DNA of 23,785 nt from JAIPAH01 sp964345255 (GTDB lineage: Bacteria; Bacteroidota; Bacteroidia; Bacteroidales; JAIPAH01). The translations under genes were made by a program, and so were the position numbers. Location: NCBI GenBank assembly GCA_964345255.1, contig CAYFQK010000019.1:1-23785 (forward strand), read 5' to 3'. The notes beneath the pieces are model-generated. The model was not told where the DNA came from and did not search any database. It worked only from the letters and a program-made list of their open reading frames with translations. Shown one piece after another: positions 17,020 to 23,785 of the stretch. How positions within the stretch are numbered: the first letter of the stretch is position 1; every line of letters starts with the position of its first letter.

Positions 17020-18075
17020 CTAGCGCTTCACATATTGTTCTTCGTAGTATTTTTGGTATTCTCCTGACGTTACATTCTCAAGCCATGCTTTATTGTTAAG
17101 ATACCATTCTACCGTTTTGTCTAATCCTTCCTCGAAGTCTACCGAAGGGGTCCACCCAAGTTCTTTTTGCAGCTTGCTTGAATCAATCGCATATCGTAGG
17201 TCATGGCCGGCGCGGTCTTTCACGAAAGTAATCAGCTTTTCCGAAGCACCCGGCTCTCTCTCCAGTTTTCTGTCCATAATACGGCACAGTGTCCTGATAA
17301 GGTCGATATTCTGCCACTCATTATTCCCTCCGACATTGTAGGTCTCTCCCATTCTTCCTTTGTGATAAATCACATCAATAGCGCGGGCATGATCAACTAC
17401 CCAGAGCCAATCGCGCACGTTTTCGCCTTTACCGTATACCGGAAGCGATTTGTTGTTGCGGATATTATTAATGAAGAGCGGAATGAGTTTTTCAGGAAAC
17501 TGGTAAGAACCATAGTTATTGGAACAGTTGCTGATAACGATCGGTAAATCAAATGTATCGTGATATGCTCTGACAAAATGGTCGGAGCTGGCCTTTGAGG
17601 CTGAGTAAGGACTATGGGGGTCGTAGCGTGTTTCTTCGGTGAAATAGCCTGTTTCACCCAACGACCCGTATACCTCATCGGTGGAAACGTGATAAAAGAG
17701 TTTCCCTTTAAAATCTTTATGCCAGATATGCCGCGCGGCATTCAAAAGGTTGACCGTTCCTAAAACGTTCGCCAGAACAAACTCATTTGGATTGGCGATA
17801 GATCGATCCACGTGCGATTCGGCAGCCAGATGGATGACCCCGTCAAACTGATGCTTTTCGAAAAGTTCTAATATAAACTTATCCTCGTTGATATCCCCTT
17901 TAACAAACCGGTAATTCGGCTTATCTTCGATATCTTTTAAGTTTTCCAGGTTACCGGCATAGGTGAGTTTATCGAGATTGGTGATTTGATATTCGGGGTA
18001 TTTATTCACAAAATGTCTGATAACATGTGATCCGATAAATCCGGCCCCACCGGTGACAAGAATGTGCTTTTTCAT
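17020..18075 (-). CDS. rfbB: dTDP-glucose 4,6-dehydratase
   Basis: A 351-residue extended short-chain dehydrogenase. The NAD-binding loop 'GGAGFIGSH' is at 9-17. The active site has Thr132-Asp133-Glu134 ('STDEVYGSL'), which separates this dehydratase from epimerases, and the Tyr157/Lys161 pair ('YSASK'). 'SNCSNNYGSYQFPEKLIPL' is characteristic of RfbB. It converts dTDP-glucose to dTDP-4-keto-6-deoxyglucose, the precursor of rhamnose and other deoxysugars of surface polysaccharide. rfbA, rfbC and rfbD are not in the window. galE lies 43 bases upstream on the same strand, so the two are probably co-transcribed. Confidence 0.95.
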   Translation of the reverse strand: MKKHILVTGGAGFIGSHVIRHFVNKYPEYQITNLDKLTYAGNLENLKDIEDKPNYRFVKGDINEDKFILELFEKHQFDGVIHLAAESHVDRSIANPNEFVLANVLGTVNLLNAARHIWHKDFKGKLFYHVSTDEVYGSLGETGYFTEETRYDPHSPYSASKASSDHFVRAYHDTFDLPIVISNCSNNYGSYQFPEKLIPLFINNIRNNKSLPVYGKGENVRDWLWVVDHARAIDVIYHKGRMGETYNVGGNNEWQNIDLIRTLCRIMDRKLEREPGASEKLITFVKDRAGHDLRYAIDSSKLQKELGWTPSVDFEEGLDKTVEWYLNNKAWLENVTSGEYQKYYEEQYVKR

Positions 18076-18118
18076 ATTACTGATTTATTCTCAAGATTTT
18101 TACGCTCAGGATGCTTTG

Positions 18119-19153
18119 TTACTGTTTCTGCTCTTTTTGCCTTGCCAGGGCCAGCTCCCACTCCCAGGCCGATTTCATCATATCATCTAAGCCCTTTCCG
18201 GCTTTCCATCCCAGTTCCTGGTTTGCAAAAGACGTGTCGGCCCAGACCTTTTCCACATCTCCCGGCCGGCGATCGACTACCTTGTAGTTCAATGTCTTCC
18301 CTGACACTTTTTCGAAAGATTTTATGACATCCATAACAGAATAACCATTACCGGTTCCCAGGTTAAACACTTCAAAAGGTTCCTTATTCTTATTATTTAT
18401 CATCCGATCCACCGCAATCACGTGTGCTTTAGCGAGATCGACCACATGAATATAGTCGCGTATCGCCGTTCCATCATGCGTATTGTAATCATCACCAAAC
18501 ACTTTAAGCTGCTCGCGGATGCCAATGGCGGTTTGTGTAATAAAAGGAACCAGATTGTTGGGGACCCCAAGCGGTAATTCGCCAATCCTGGCTGATTCAT
18601 GGGCCCCTATCGGATTAAAATAACGCAGGGCAATTCCCTTAATACCACTGGTAGCTTTTATTGTATCGTTAATAATTTCTTCTGCTATTTGCTTTGTATT
18701 TCCATATGGAGACCAGGCTTGCTTGACTGGTGCATTTTCTGAAACAGGCAATTCGTCGGGCTGGCCGTACACTGTGCACGAGGATGAAAAAACGATGTTT
18801 TCAATCCCGTTACGATTCATATTGACAAGAAGATTCATCAGCGACAACAAATTATTATGGTAATACATCAGCGGTTTTTCCACCGATTCACCTACCGCCT
18901 TGTAAGCAGCAAAGTGGATAATTCCATTGATTTCGCGGTGCCGGTCAAAAAACTGGTTGGTCTTCTGGGTTTCACTTAGGTCAAAGCGCTCAAATGCCGG
19001 CCGCGTGCCGGTTATCTCTTCTATGTTATCCAAAACATGCTCATACGAATTGGAGAGATTATCTACTATTATGACTTCATAGCCTTTATTTTGAAGCTCC
19101 ACCACAGTGTGTGAACCAATATATCCTGTTCCTCCGGTCACCAATATTTTCAT
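18119..19153 (-). CDS. galE: UDP-glucose 4-epimerase
   Basis: The 344-residue NAD-dependent epimerase interconverts UDP-glucose and UDP-galactose, and sometimes the N-acetyl forms. NAD is bound at 'GGTGYIGSH' (7-15). The catalytic Ser/Tyr/Lys set is seen in 'SSSCTVYG' (123-130) and 'YGNTK' (Tyr150, Lys154). 'RYFNPIGAHES' and 'VRDY'-like 'AIRDYIHVVDLAKAH' are family hallmarks. The length matches E. coli GalE. It is upstream of rfbB and downstream of an acetyltransferase gene, all on the minus strand, which fits a surface-sugar cluster rather than a galactose-utilisation operon, as no galK or galT is present. Confidence 0.95.
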   Translation of the reverse strand: MKILVTGGTGYIGSHTVVELQNKGYEVIIVDNLSNSYEHVLDNIEEITGTRPAFERFDLSETQKTNQFFDRHREINGIIHFAAYKAVGESVEKPLMYYHNNLLSLMNLLVNMNRNGIENIVFSSSCTVYGQPDELPVSENAPVKQAWSPYGNTKQIAEEIINDTIKATSGIKGIALRYFNPIGAHESARIGELPLGVPNNLVPFITQTAIGIREQLKVFGDDYNTHDGTAIRDYIHVVDLAKAHVIAVDRMINNKNKEPFEVFNLGTGNGYSVMDVIKSFEKVSGKTLNYKVVDRRPGDVEKVWADTSFANQELGWKAGKGLDDMMKSAWEWELALARQKEQKQ

Positions 19154-19269
19154 ATCAAATCAATTTTTATTGAGATGTAAAATTAGGAATAATTCACTGA
19201 AGTTTTAAAAAAGAAAGTGGCCTGTTCTTTGCCTCCTCTCTCAATGAGTAAACAAAATTTACGTCAAAT

Positions 19270-19863
19270 CTATTTAACCTTATACACCGAATTATTCTCC
19301 AGCTTATATTGCTCTCCGCTCTCGGGGCAATAAGCAACCCCATCATCGTTAAATTTCAAACGATGCCCATATTCGCTCATCCAACCTACATGGCGGGCAG
19401 GATTACCAATTACAAGGGCATAAGGCAACACTTCTTTTGTAACTACAGCCCCGGCTCCAATAAAAGCATATTCACCGATGTTATGGCCACAAACAATGGT
19501 TGCATTGGCCCCTATGCTGGCCCCCTTTTTCACCAGCGTTTTTTCGTAATCACCACGCCGGTTTACGGCCGAGCGTGGGTTGGTAACATTGGTAAAAACC
19601 ATGGAGGGACCCAGGAAAACATCATCTTCGCAAATCACACCAGTGTAGATAGATACGTTATTCTGGACCTTCACATTTTTTCCCAGAACAACGTCGGGCG
19701 ATACGACCACATTTTGGCCCAGGTTGCACTTTTCTCCAAGTTTGGCCCTTGTCATAATATGCGAAAAATGCCAGATTTTGGTTCCGGCACCTATATCACA
19801 GCCCTCATCGATAACAGCGGTTGTATGGGCAAAGTAGGCAGATTTGTCCTGGTTTTTTTCCAT
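19270..19863 (-). CDS. Left-handed beta-helix N-acetyltransferase, WbpD/WlbB-like
   Basis: The 197-residue protein is built of hexapeptide repeats that form a left-handed beta helix ('AVIDEGCDIGAGTKIW', 'AKLGEKCNLGQNVVVSPD', 'VVLGKNVKVQNNVSIYTG', 'ASIGANATIVCGHNIGEYA'). The loop 'GPSMVFTNVTNPRSAVNR' and the end 'NPARHVGWMSEYGHRL' are typical of the WbpD/WlbB group. That group acetylates the 3-amino group of UDP-2-acetamido-3-amino-glucuronate from acetyl-CoA to make diacetylated uronic acids for O-antigen. The aminotransferase and dehydrogenase partners are not in the window, so the exact substrate is uncertain. It is upstream of galE on the same strand. Confidence 0.85.
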   Translation of the reverse strand: MEKNQDKSAYFAHTTAVIDEGCDIGAGTKIWHFSHIMTRAKLGEKCNLGQNVVVSPDVVLGKNVKVQNNVSIYTGVICEDDVFLGPSMVFTNVTNPRSAVNRRGDYEKTLVKKGASIGANATIVCGHNIGEYAFIGAGAVVTKEVLPYALVIGNPARHVGWMSEYGHRLKFNDDGVAYCPESGEQYKLENNSVYKVK

Positions 19864-19914
19864 ATGTCAACGTTTTTATGATTTACAGTTGCCCAAATGT
19901 AATTATTTTTTTTC

Positions 19915-20355
19915 TCAACCATAAATCAAAAGAAAGCCTGTCGTGATAATCATGACCACCTTGGCCACTTCCAGCATTCCATTGATTAAGTGAACAGAAG
20001 ATTTGGGGGGTTCTTTTCCGTCAATTATTAAATTAGCCCTGTAATTAAGTTGCGGGTATAAGTATGCCGATTGTAAAATTAAAATTATGGTAACCAGTGT
20101 ATAAAGGGTAAGAGAACCCGATAACGTCAACGGTATATGTATCGCATAAAAAATTGAGAATAATAACCACAGGCCCCATTCTACTTTATTTAATGCTGAG
20201 AAAACTTTTTTTCCGACACTTAACCCAATAGGACGAGTAACTCCTTTAGCTCTGAACTTCATCCAAGCTTCCATAAAACTTATTGAGCTTACTGCTCCGG
20301 CCCATAAGAATGCAAAAAATACTGCTAGTTCCATGACAATTTTTTTATGGTTCAT
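19915..20355 (-). CDS. Four-helix membrane protein of unknown function
   Basis: The protein has 146 residues and I do not recognise the family with confidence. Helices are predicted at about 6-27, 55-73, 75-95 and 125-144. The loop between helices 1 and 2 holds a basic stretch ('MKFRAKGVTRPIGLSVGKKV'), and a conserved-looking 'NYRANLIIDGKEPPKS' precedes helix 4. The size and layout resemble small DUF4149-like integral membrane proteins, but that is a guess. A second ATG eight codons in could also be used. The stop lies 52 bases before the acetyltransferase start, on the same strand. Confidence 0.65.
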   Translation of the reverse strand: MNHKKIVMELAVFFAFLWAGAVSSISFMEAWMKFRAKGVTRPIGLSVGKKVFSALNKVEWGLWLLFSIFYAIHIPLTLSGSLTLYTLVTIILILQSAYLYPQLNYRANLIIDGKEPPKSSVHLINGMLEVAKVVMIITTGFLLIYG

Positions 20356-20367
20356 CTAAAGATAAAA

Positions 20368-20401
20368 AAACCTGCACAGCTCGCAATAGCCATGCAGGTT
20401 T
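20368..20401 (-). terminator. Rho-independent terminator of the S46 peptidase gene
   Basis: The arms AAACCTGCA and TGCAGGTTT (9 bp) enclose a loop of 16 bases. On the minus strand the stem is followed by a run of seven T. It lies 22 bases beyond the peptidase stop codon and just upstream of the next gene. Confidence 0.85.
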
Positions 20402-20422
20402 AAGTTAAATAAATTCTGATTA

Positions 20423-22567
20423 TTATTTCATCTTACTATTCTTCAATTCATAAATCAGGCGTTTGGTTTTATATACATGCTTCAGAGATTCCATAATTCC
20501 TACCGCATCACTGGCAACGGCCCGGTTTTCCCCGGGAAGGAAGGCATAATCGCCTGCTAAGCTCTCGATATTGCCGTCATGAACAAGACCAATAACTTCC
20601 GCCTCTTTATTGACGATAGCGCTTCCTGAATTCCCTCCAACAATGTCGTTGGTGGTGGCAAACCCAATGGCTGTTTTCAGATCCAGGCCTTCAGGCACCT
20701 CCTGCCATTTCTCGTGCAGTCCCCAGGGGTAACTATCCGCGCCAAACGAGTAATAGCGATCCCACAATCCGAAAAAAGTCGTCTTAGCGGGGGCAAGAGT
20801 TCCATTGTATTTGTAGCCTTTTAATTTTCCGTGGCTAATACGAAGAGTAGAAGTAGCATCAGGAGGTATTTTATCCCCATACACTTCAAAAATCAAACGT
20901 CCGAGGTCCTGGTTTAACATTTCCAGCCTGCTGTTCATGCGCTTTCGCTCATCCGCTTTCTCATCAATCATTGCTTTGGTTTTTACAAAATATTGAATCA
21001 ACGGATCACCGGTATTCTTAATGGCTTCAGGACCTTCCTCCATCAGCCCATTGACAAAGTCTTTGTCTTCAATTTTTGTTTGCTTCAGCAAGTAGTTCAC
21101 AGCTTCCTCTCCTTGCTTATTATTATATAAGCTGCCAAGGAATTTGCAATCTTCGCCTATTTCTTTTCGTAAAAATCTTCCATGTGCCTGCAGAAGCAAT
21201 TTTTGAAGTTCGGGATCCTGGATTTCCCTCCAGATTTTTTGTTTTGTTTTTTCCAGCCGGGGTTCCTTATAGGCTTTGCTTCGCTCTTTCTCTGGTTTTT
21301 CCATTTCCATAGCATATTCGGCTAACCTTTCAGCAATCTCCTGATAACCTGATTGATAAATTCCGGCGATATAAAAGGGCAAGACTTTTTTGCCATACTC
21401 CTCCGTGTTGTCTATGGTTTCATCAATGTTATCCCAAATATCGCCATATTCAGCGTTCAGTCTTTCATTGGCTTCTACTTTCTCCTTTAGCGATTCTTCA
21501 AAATCCCATTTTTTCTTCATCAAATATTCATCATTTAGCCCCATGAGCATCCCGGCGTATGCTTTGCGCCCGTTGGCAACGGAAAGCAGTTTACTTAAGA
21601 GTTCGGCCCTGCGCCCGGGATTCTCTTCAAAATACTGGAAATACGCCTTGTAAACCTCATTAAACTGGTTCAGAATAGCAGGATGCCTTGTATCGCGGAA
21701 AAACTTGAGTTGCCTCATCGAAAGTAACCGGTCGGTATTACCAGGCCGGCCAATAATAAAGGAAGCGTCTCCGGCCTGAGCTTCTTTATCCGTCCAGGTA
21801 AAATGATTGTCAACCTTAACAGGCTCCCCGTTGTCGTCGTAGGCTCTTACAAAAGCAAAGTCCAGCTCATAACGCGGGTAAGTGAAGTTGTCCCAGTCCC
21901 AGCCTGTAGCGGCGATCTGAACATCGGGAGCAAACACCAGGCGGATGTCATCGTATCGCTTATAGATATACATGGAATACTTTCCGCCATTGTATAAAGT
22001 TACAACCCTGCACGTCAGGCCGGTCTCTTTTTCATACTGCTTTTCGAGTTCTTTAATTTTTTCGCGTTTGCGTTTCGATTTTTCCTCATCGGTTTTGCCT
22101 TCTTCCATCGCCTGATGCACATCCGCAGTAACTTCTTCTATCTGCATCAGCTGATCAACGTATAAATTCGGGAATTTTCTCTCATCCTCAAGGGTTTTGG
22201 CATAATACCCATTTTTAAATAAATCTTCCCCTTCTTTTTGAACCCTGGACAGCCGTCCCCTGATGCAGTGGTGGTTGGTCATAATCAGGCCGTCTTCCGA
22301 GACAAACGATCCCGAACAGCCGCCGCCAAACTGCAGGGCGGATTTCTGAACATGGTCCAGCCATTGGTCCGAAGGCTCAAAACCAAGTTCTTTTTTGTAT
22401 TCATCAACCGGCACGTTGTCAAACGTCCACATCGTTCCAAAATCTTCAAAGGAAAAATCAACCTCATCCAAATCAAGCGGTTCGTAAATGCTTTGCTGGG
22501 CAGTGCTGAAGGGTAGCATCGCCACCATCAGTATCCCTGCCATTGTAAATGCTTTTAGTTTATTCAT
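20423..22567 (-). CDS. S46 family dipeptidyl-peptidase, DPP7-like
   Basis: The protein is 714 residues, close to other S46 peptidases. A signal peptide (about 1-23, cleavage after 'STA') directs it to the periplasm. The chymotrypsin-like fold is split by a helical domain, and the triad is His100 ('TNHHC'), Asp236 ('YELDFAFVRAY') and Ser647 ('GGNSGSA'). A probable disulfide joins Cys84 and Cys101. The residue 18 positions after the catalytic Ser is Gly ('HDGN'). Porphyromonas DPP11, which prefers Asp/Glu at P1, has Arg there and DPP7 has Gly, so this enzyme should prefer hydrophobic P1 residues. These enzymes release dipeptides for peptide-based nutrition. No type IX C-terminal sorting domain is present. 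The gene stands alone with its own terminator. Confidence 0.94.
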   Translation of the reverse strand: MNKLKAFTMAGILMVAMLPFSTAQQSIYEPLDLDEVDFSFEDFGTMWTFDNVPVDEYKKELGFEPSDQWLDHVQKSALQFGGGCSGSFVSEDGLIMTNHHCIRGRLSRVQKEGEDLFKNGYYAKTLEDERKFPNLYVDQLMQIEEVTADVHQAMEEGKTDEEKSKRKREKIKELEKQYEKETGLTCRVVTLYNGGKYSMYIYKRYDDIRLVFAPDVQIAATGWDWDNFTYPRYELDFAFVRAYDDNGEPVKVDNHFTWTDKEAQAGDASFIIGRPGNTDRLLSMRQLKFFRDTRHPAILNQFNEVYKAYFQYFEENPGRRAELLSKLLSVANGRKAYAGMLMGLNDEYLMKKKWDFEESLKEKVEANERLNAEYGDIWDNIDETIDNTEEYGKKVLPFYIAGIYQSGYQEIAERLAEYAMEMEKPEKERSKAYKEPRLEKTKQKIWREIQDPELQKLLLQAHGRFLRKEIGEDCKFLGSLYNNKQGEEAVNYLLKQTKIEDKDFVNGLMEEGPEAIKNTGDPLIQYFVKTKAMIDEKADERKRMNSRLEMLNQDLGRLIFEVYGDKIPPDATSTLRISHGKLKGYKYNGTLAPAKTTFFGLWDRYYSFGADSYPWGLHEKWQEVPEGLDLKTAIGFATTNDIVGGNSGSAIVNKEAEVIGLVHDGNIESLAGDYAFLPGENRAVASDAVGIMESLKHVYKTKRLIYELKNSKMK

Positions 22568-23110
22568 AGTTATGTTGTGTTTAGTTGGTTACAAATATGT
22601 TCATCTCCTTTTCAGAAAGGAGGAGGCTAAGGTAAAAAATATCCATAATAATTTCATCAGTGGGCAGATTCCATTTTGTGGGGTTGTCATTGAAAGATGT
22701 TTAAAAATAGCAAGCTTAGAGCGAGTATTTCATAAAAATAAGCTCAATGAGGACTTGGGTTTTGCAAGACGCAAACGAAACAACCCGTTACCCCGGGAAC
22801 CTTACCACAATGCGATCAAGCCAGGAAAGACAAGCCGTCTTTTTCGCAAAAACTACCGTAGGAACACCGGAACTTTTCACCGGCGTGTTGCATGGCGCCT
22901 GAAAAACCCTTTCAATTTATCGTAACCTCCGGGCTAAGGCGCCCGGAGCCTGCCCTCTCTTGCCAAACCCCAGCCTGAATTCCGATAACTATCGGAAGGG
23001 GCTAGTCTCATGGCGGCCGTTTGAATTTCCGGCCCTTTCCGGTGTGAAAAAAGAGTACACTCCGAGAGAATATTCAGGCTGAAAAACTTCAGTCGTTCGG
23101 GCGGGCAAAA
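22568..23110. other. Gene-poor stretch with several palindromes
   Basis: No convincing protein-coding gene is seen here; the small open frames lack any family resemblance. The stretch holds a hairpin CTCCTTT-TCAG-AAAGGAG (22605-22622) just upstream of the peptidase gene, a short AAAGAC/GTCTTT hairpin followed by T (22826-22842), and a GC-rich 8-bp hairpin CTCCGGGC/GCCCGGAG (22927-22948). It also holds a near-perfect palindrome, TTCCGATA-AC-TATCGGAA (22981-22998). It does not match tRNA, tmRNA, RNase P or rRNA that I can recognise. It may be remnants of a mobile element or of regulatory RNA, which cannot be decided from sequence alone. Confidence 0.5.
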
Positions 23111-23128
23111 AAATATCAGTCACTCCTG

Positions 23129-23164
23129 TTTTTCTGTGCCATTTTCTGTGACATTTTCTGTGAA
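23129..23164. repeat. Three tandem 12-bp units (SQKM-coding on the minus strand)
   Basis: Units TTTTTCTGTGCC, ATTTTCTGTGAC and ATTTTCTGTGAA lie head to tail. On the minus strand in one frame they read S-Q-K-M-S-Q-K-M-A-Q-K. The same 12-mers occur at 23512-23547 inside the regulator remnant, where they encode 'EKMSQEMSQK', so the two places share an origin. Confidence 0.75.
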
Positions 23165-23210
23165 CTTTCCCCGACGTTTCGCCCGACATTTTCACCGACG
23201 TTATTTTCTG

Positions 23211-23342
23211 GTTTATCTCCTAATTTTCTCCACAGTTTATCTCCACAGTTTATCTCCACAGTTTATCTCCTAGTTTATCTCCTATTTTTCTCCCTATTTT
23301 TTCTCCCTAGTTTATTCCACAGTTTATTCCACAGTTCTTTCA
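23211..23342. repeat. Tandem array of 11-13 bp units (GDKL/GEKL-like on the minus strand)
   Basis: About eleven units ending in CTCC or TTCC lie head to tail. Three identical 13-bp copies of ACAGTTTATCTCC (23232-23270) are flanked by 11-, 12- and 13-bp variants such as TAGTTTATCTCC and CTAGTTTATTCC. On the minus strand a 12-bp unit reads G-D-K-L or a near variant, like the GEKL repeats in the C-terminal region of AlbA_2/RecG-like ATP-binding regulators. The 11- and 13-bp units shift the frame at each step, so no continuous protein results. The last unit overlaps the stop codon of the adjacent remnant. Confidence 0.8.
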
Positions 23343-23651
23343 TTCTTCATCCACCACCTGCCAATATCCGCCTTTATCAGGGCCTATGCGTTTGATAAAG
23401 CCTTGTTTTTTAAGTTCATCCATATATCTGGCTACATGTCTTCTACTCATATTTAATTCATCAGCAATTTTAACAGTAGTAATATTTGCGTTATTTTTTA
23501 TTAGCTCTATTATTTTCTGTGACATTTCCTGTGACATTTTCTCCGAACCAGCATACACCCGTGGAAAACTTGCGGAAAAGAAGTAGTTCATCTGAAAATC
23601 GGCTTTTGGAAGACCGGCTTCGGTCATGGCTTGCTGGATGCGGTTGAACTT
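23340..23651 (-). pseudogene. C-terminal remnant of an AlbA_2/RecG-like ATP-binding regulator
   Basis: The frame is open from 23651 (preceded by a TAG at 23652-23654) to the stop at 23340. It begins 'FNRIQQAMTEAGLPKADFQ', runs through 'FFSASFPRVYAGSEKMSQEMSQK' and ends in a winged-helix domain ('VKIADELNMSRRHVARYMDELKKQGFIKRIGPDKGGYWQVV'). That is the C-terminal end of the family with an N-terminal AlbA_2 DNA-binding domain and a GHKL-like ATPase region. The first several hundred residues are missing; a palindrome-bearing promoter region begins immediately beyond. An ATG at 23627 could in principle give a 95-residue DNA-binding protein, but a relic of a deletion is likelier. The family is often associated with mobile or accessory regions. 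Confidence 0.75.
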
Positions 23652-23661
23652 CTAAAAATAT

Positions 23662-23681
23662 TATAAGGCTGAGGGCTTATA
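23662..23681. promoter_or_regulatory. Operator-like palindrome, copy 1
   Basis: TATAAGGCTGAGGGCTTATA: 6-bp arms TATAAG/CTTATA (8 bp when the outer AT pairs are counted) around 8 bases. It shares its layout with copy 2, 29 bp downstream, and lies about 80 bases before the ATG at 23743. A dimeric repressor site is likely. Confidence 0.5.
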
Positions 23682-23690
23682 ATTTGCAAA

Positions 23691-23710
23691 TATAAGGCTA
23701 CAGGCTTATG
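23691..23710. promoter_or_regulatory. Operator-like palindrome, copy 2
   Basis: TATAAGGCTACAGGCTTATG is identical to copy 1 except at four positions near the centre and at the last base. The start of this copy is 29 bp after the start of copy 1 and 52 bases before the ATG at 23743, where it could cover a promoter. Confidence 0.5.
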
Positions 23711-23742
23711 GTAAGATTTGATAAACGGAAATAACTTATACT

Positions 23743-23785
23743 ATGCATGCAATAATAACTGCAGATATAGTTGCAAATAAGACTA
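23743..23785 (+). CDS. Start of a probable SatD-family gene, truncated by the window end
   Basis: Only 14 codons are visible, reading 'MHAIITADIVANKT'. The pattern M-x-(A/V)-I-I-T-(G/A)-D-I-V/I-x-(N/S)-(S/K) at the very N-terminus is typical of SatD family proteins, small proteins of unclear function. They are often encoded beside a winged-helix regulator or a DUF3307 gene. The evidence is limited to this short stretch and to an ATG that follows two operator-like palindromes. The frame remains open to the last base. Confidence 0.5.
   Translation, partial: MHAIITADIVANKT

Noticed and set aside
22488..22925. A 145-codon plus-strand frame upstream of the S46 gene
   Set aside because: It overlaps the peptidase signal-peptide region on the other strand, and its basic tail matches nothing I know; more likely a chance frame through structured intergenic DNA.
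22989..23195. A 68-codon minus-strand frame containing 'HRKCHRKWHRK' repeats
   Set aside because: The repeats are the 12-bp SQKM-coding units read out of frame, so the frame is a by-product of the array rather than a gene.
23211..23342. CRISPR array
   Set aside because: The units are only 11-13 bp and contiguous, with no spacers between conserved repeats and no cas genes nearby.

Overview
The window looks like chromosomal DNA of a Bacteroidota bacterium. It carries the C-terminus of the gliding lipoprotein GldH and a PorW/SprE lipoprotein (both type IX secretion/gliding genes), an S46 dipeptidyl-peptidase, a DUF4956-VTC gene pair, and promoter-like TAnnTTTG boxes of the kind this phylum uses. 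I cannot fix the order or genus from sequence alone.

Layout. 1-2532: the end of gldH, then a class A penicillin-binding protein gene whose reading frame is broken inside the glycosyltransferase domain. 2533-2777: a hairpin-forming, MITE-like repeat. 2778-6890: two polytopic GT-C-like membrane proteins, convergent with each other. The second is translationally coupled to a GT2 polyprenyl-phosphate sugar transferase, so this is a lipid-linked sugar module. 7167-8557: a DUF4956 membrane protein and a VTC-domain protein, possibly for polyphosphate synthesis. 8600-9760: a membrane-anchored metallophosphoesterase on the minus strand. 9854-13286: porW/sprE, a bactofilin and an AtpZ-like protein. The F1Fo ATP synthase genes that often follow this group in the phylum are absent. 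13347-16182: a PTPS/QueD-type enzyme overlapping folE (GTP to pterin), then a Bax-inhibitor-1 family protein and fabD, closed by a strong terminator shared with the converging gene. 16250-20355 (minus strand): a flavodoxin/ferredoxin reductase-like protein, rfbB, galE, a WbpD-like N-acetyltransferase and an unrecognised four-helix membrane protein; the middle three make nucleotide sugars for surface polysaccharide. 20423-22567 (minus): an S46 peptidase with its own terminator.

22568-23785 is the least ordinary part. It holds a gene-free stretch with several palindromes, then an array of 11-13 bp units and 12-bp units next to the surviving C-terminal winged-helix end of an AlbA_2/RecG-like ATP-binding regulator. 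The rest of that gene is missing. Right after the break come two near-identical 20-bp palindromes, 29 bp apart, in front of the first codons of a probable SatD-family gene that runs off the window.

I found no tRNA, rRNA, CRISPR array or intact insertion sequence. No clearly novel multi-gene system is visible. The best leads are the decayed repeat-bearing regulator with its adjacent operator-like pair, the DUF4956-VTC pair, the AtpZ gene without an ATP synthase operon, and the broken PBP gene.
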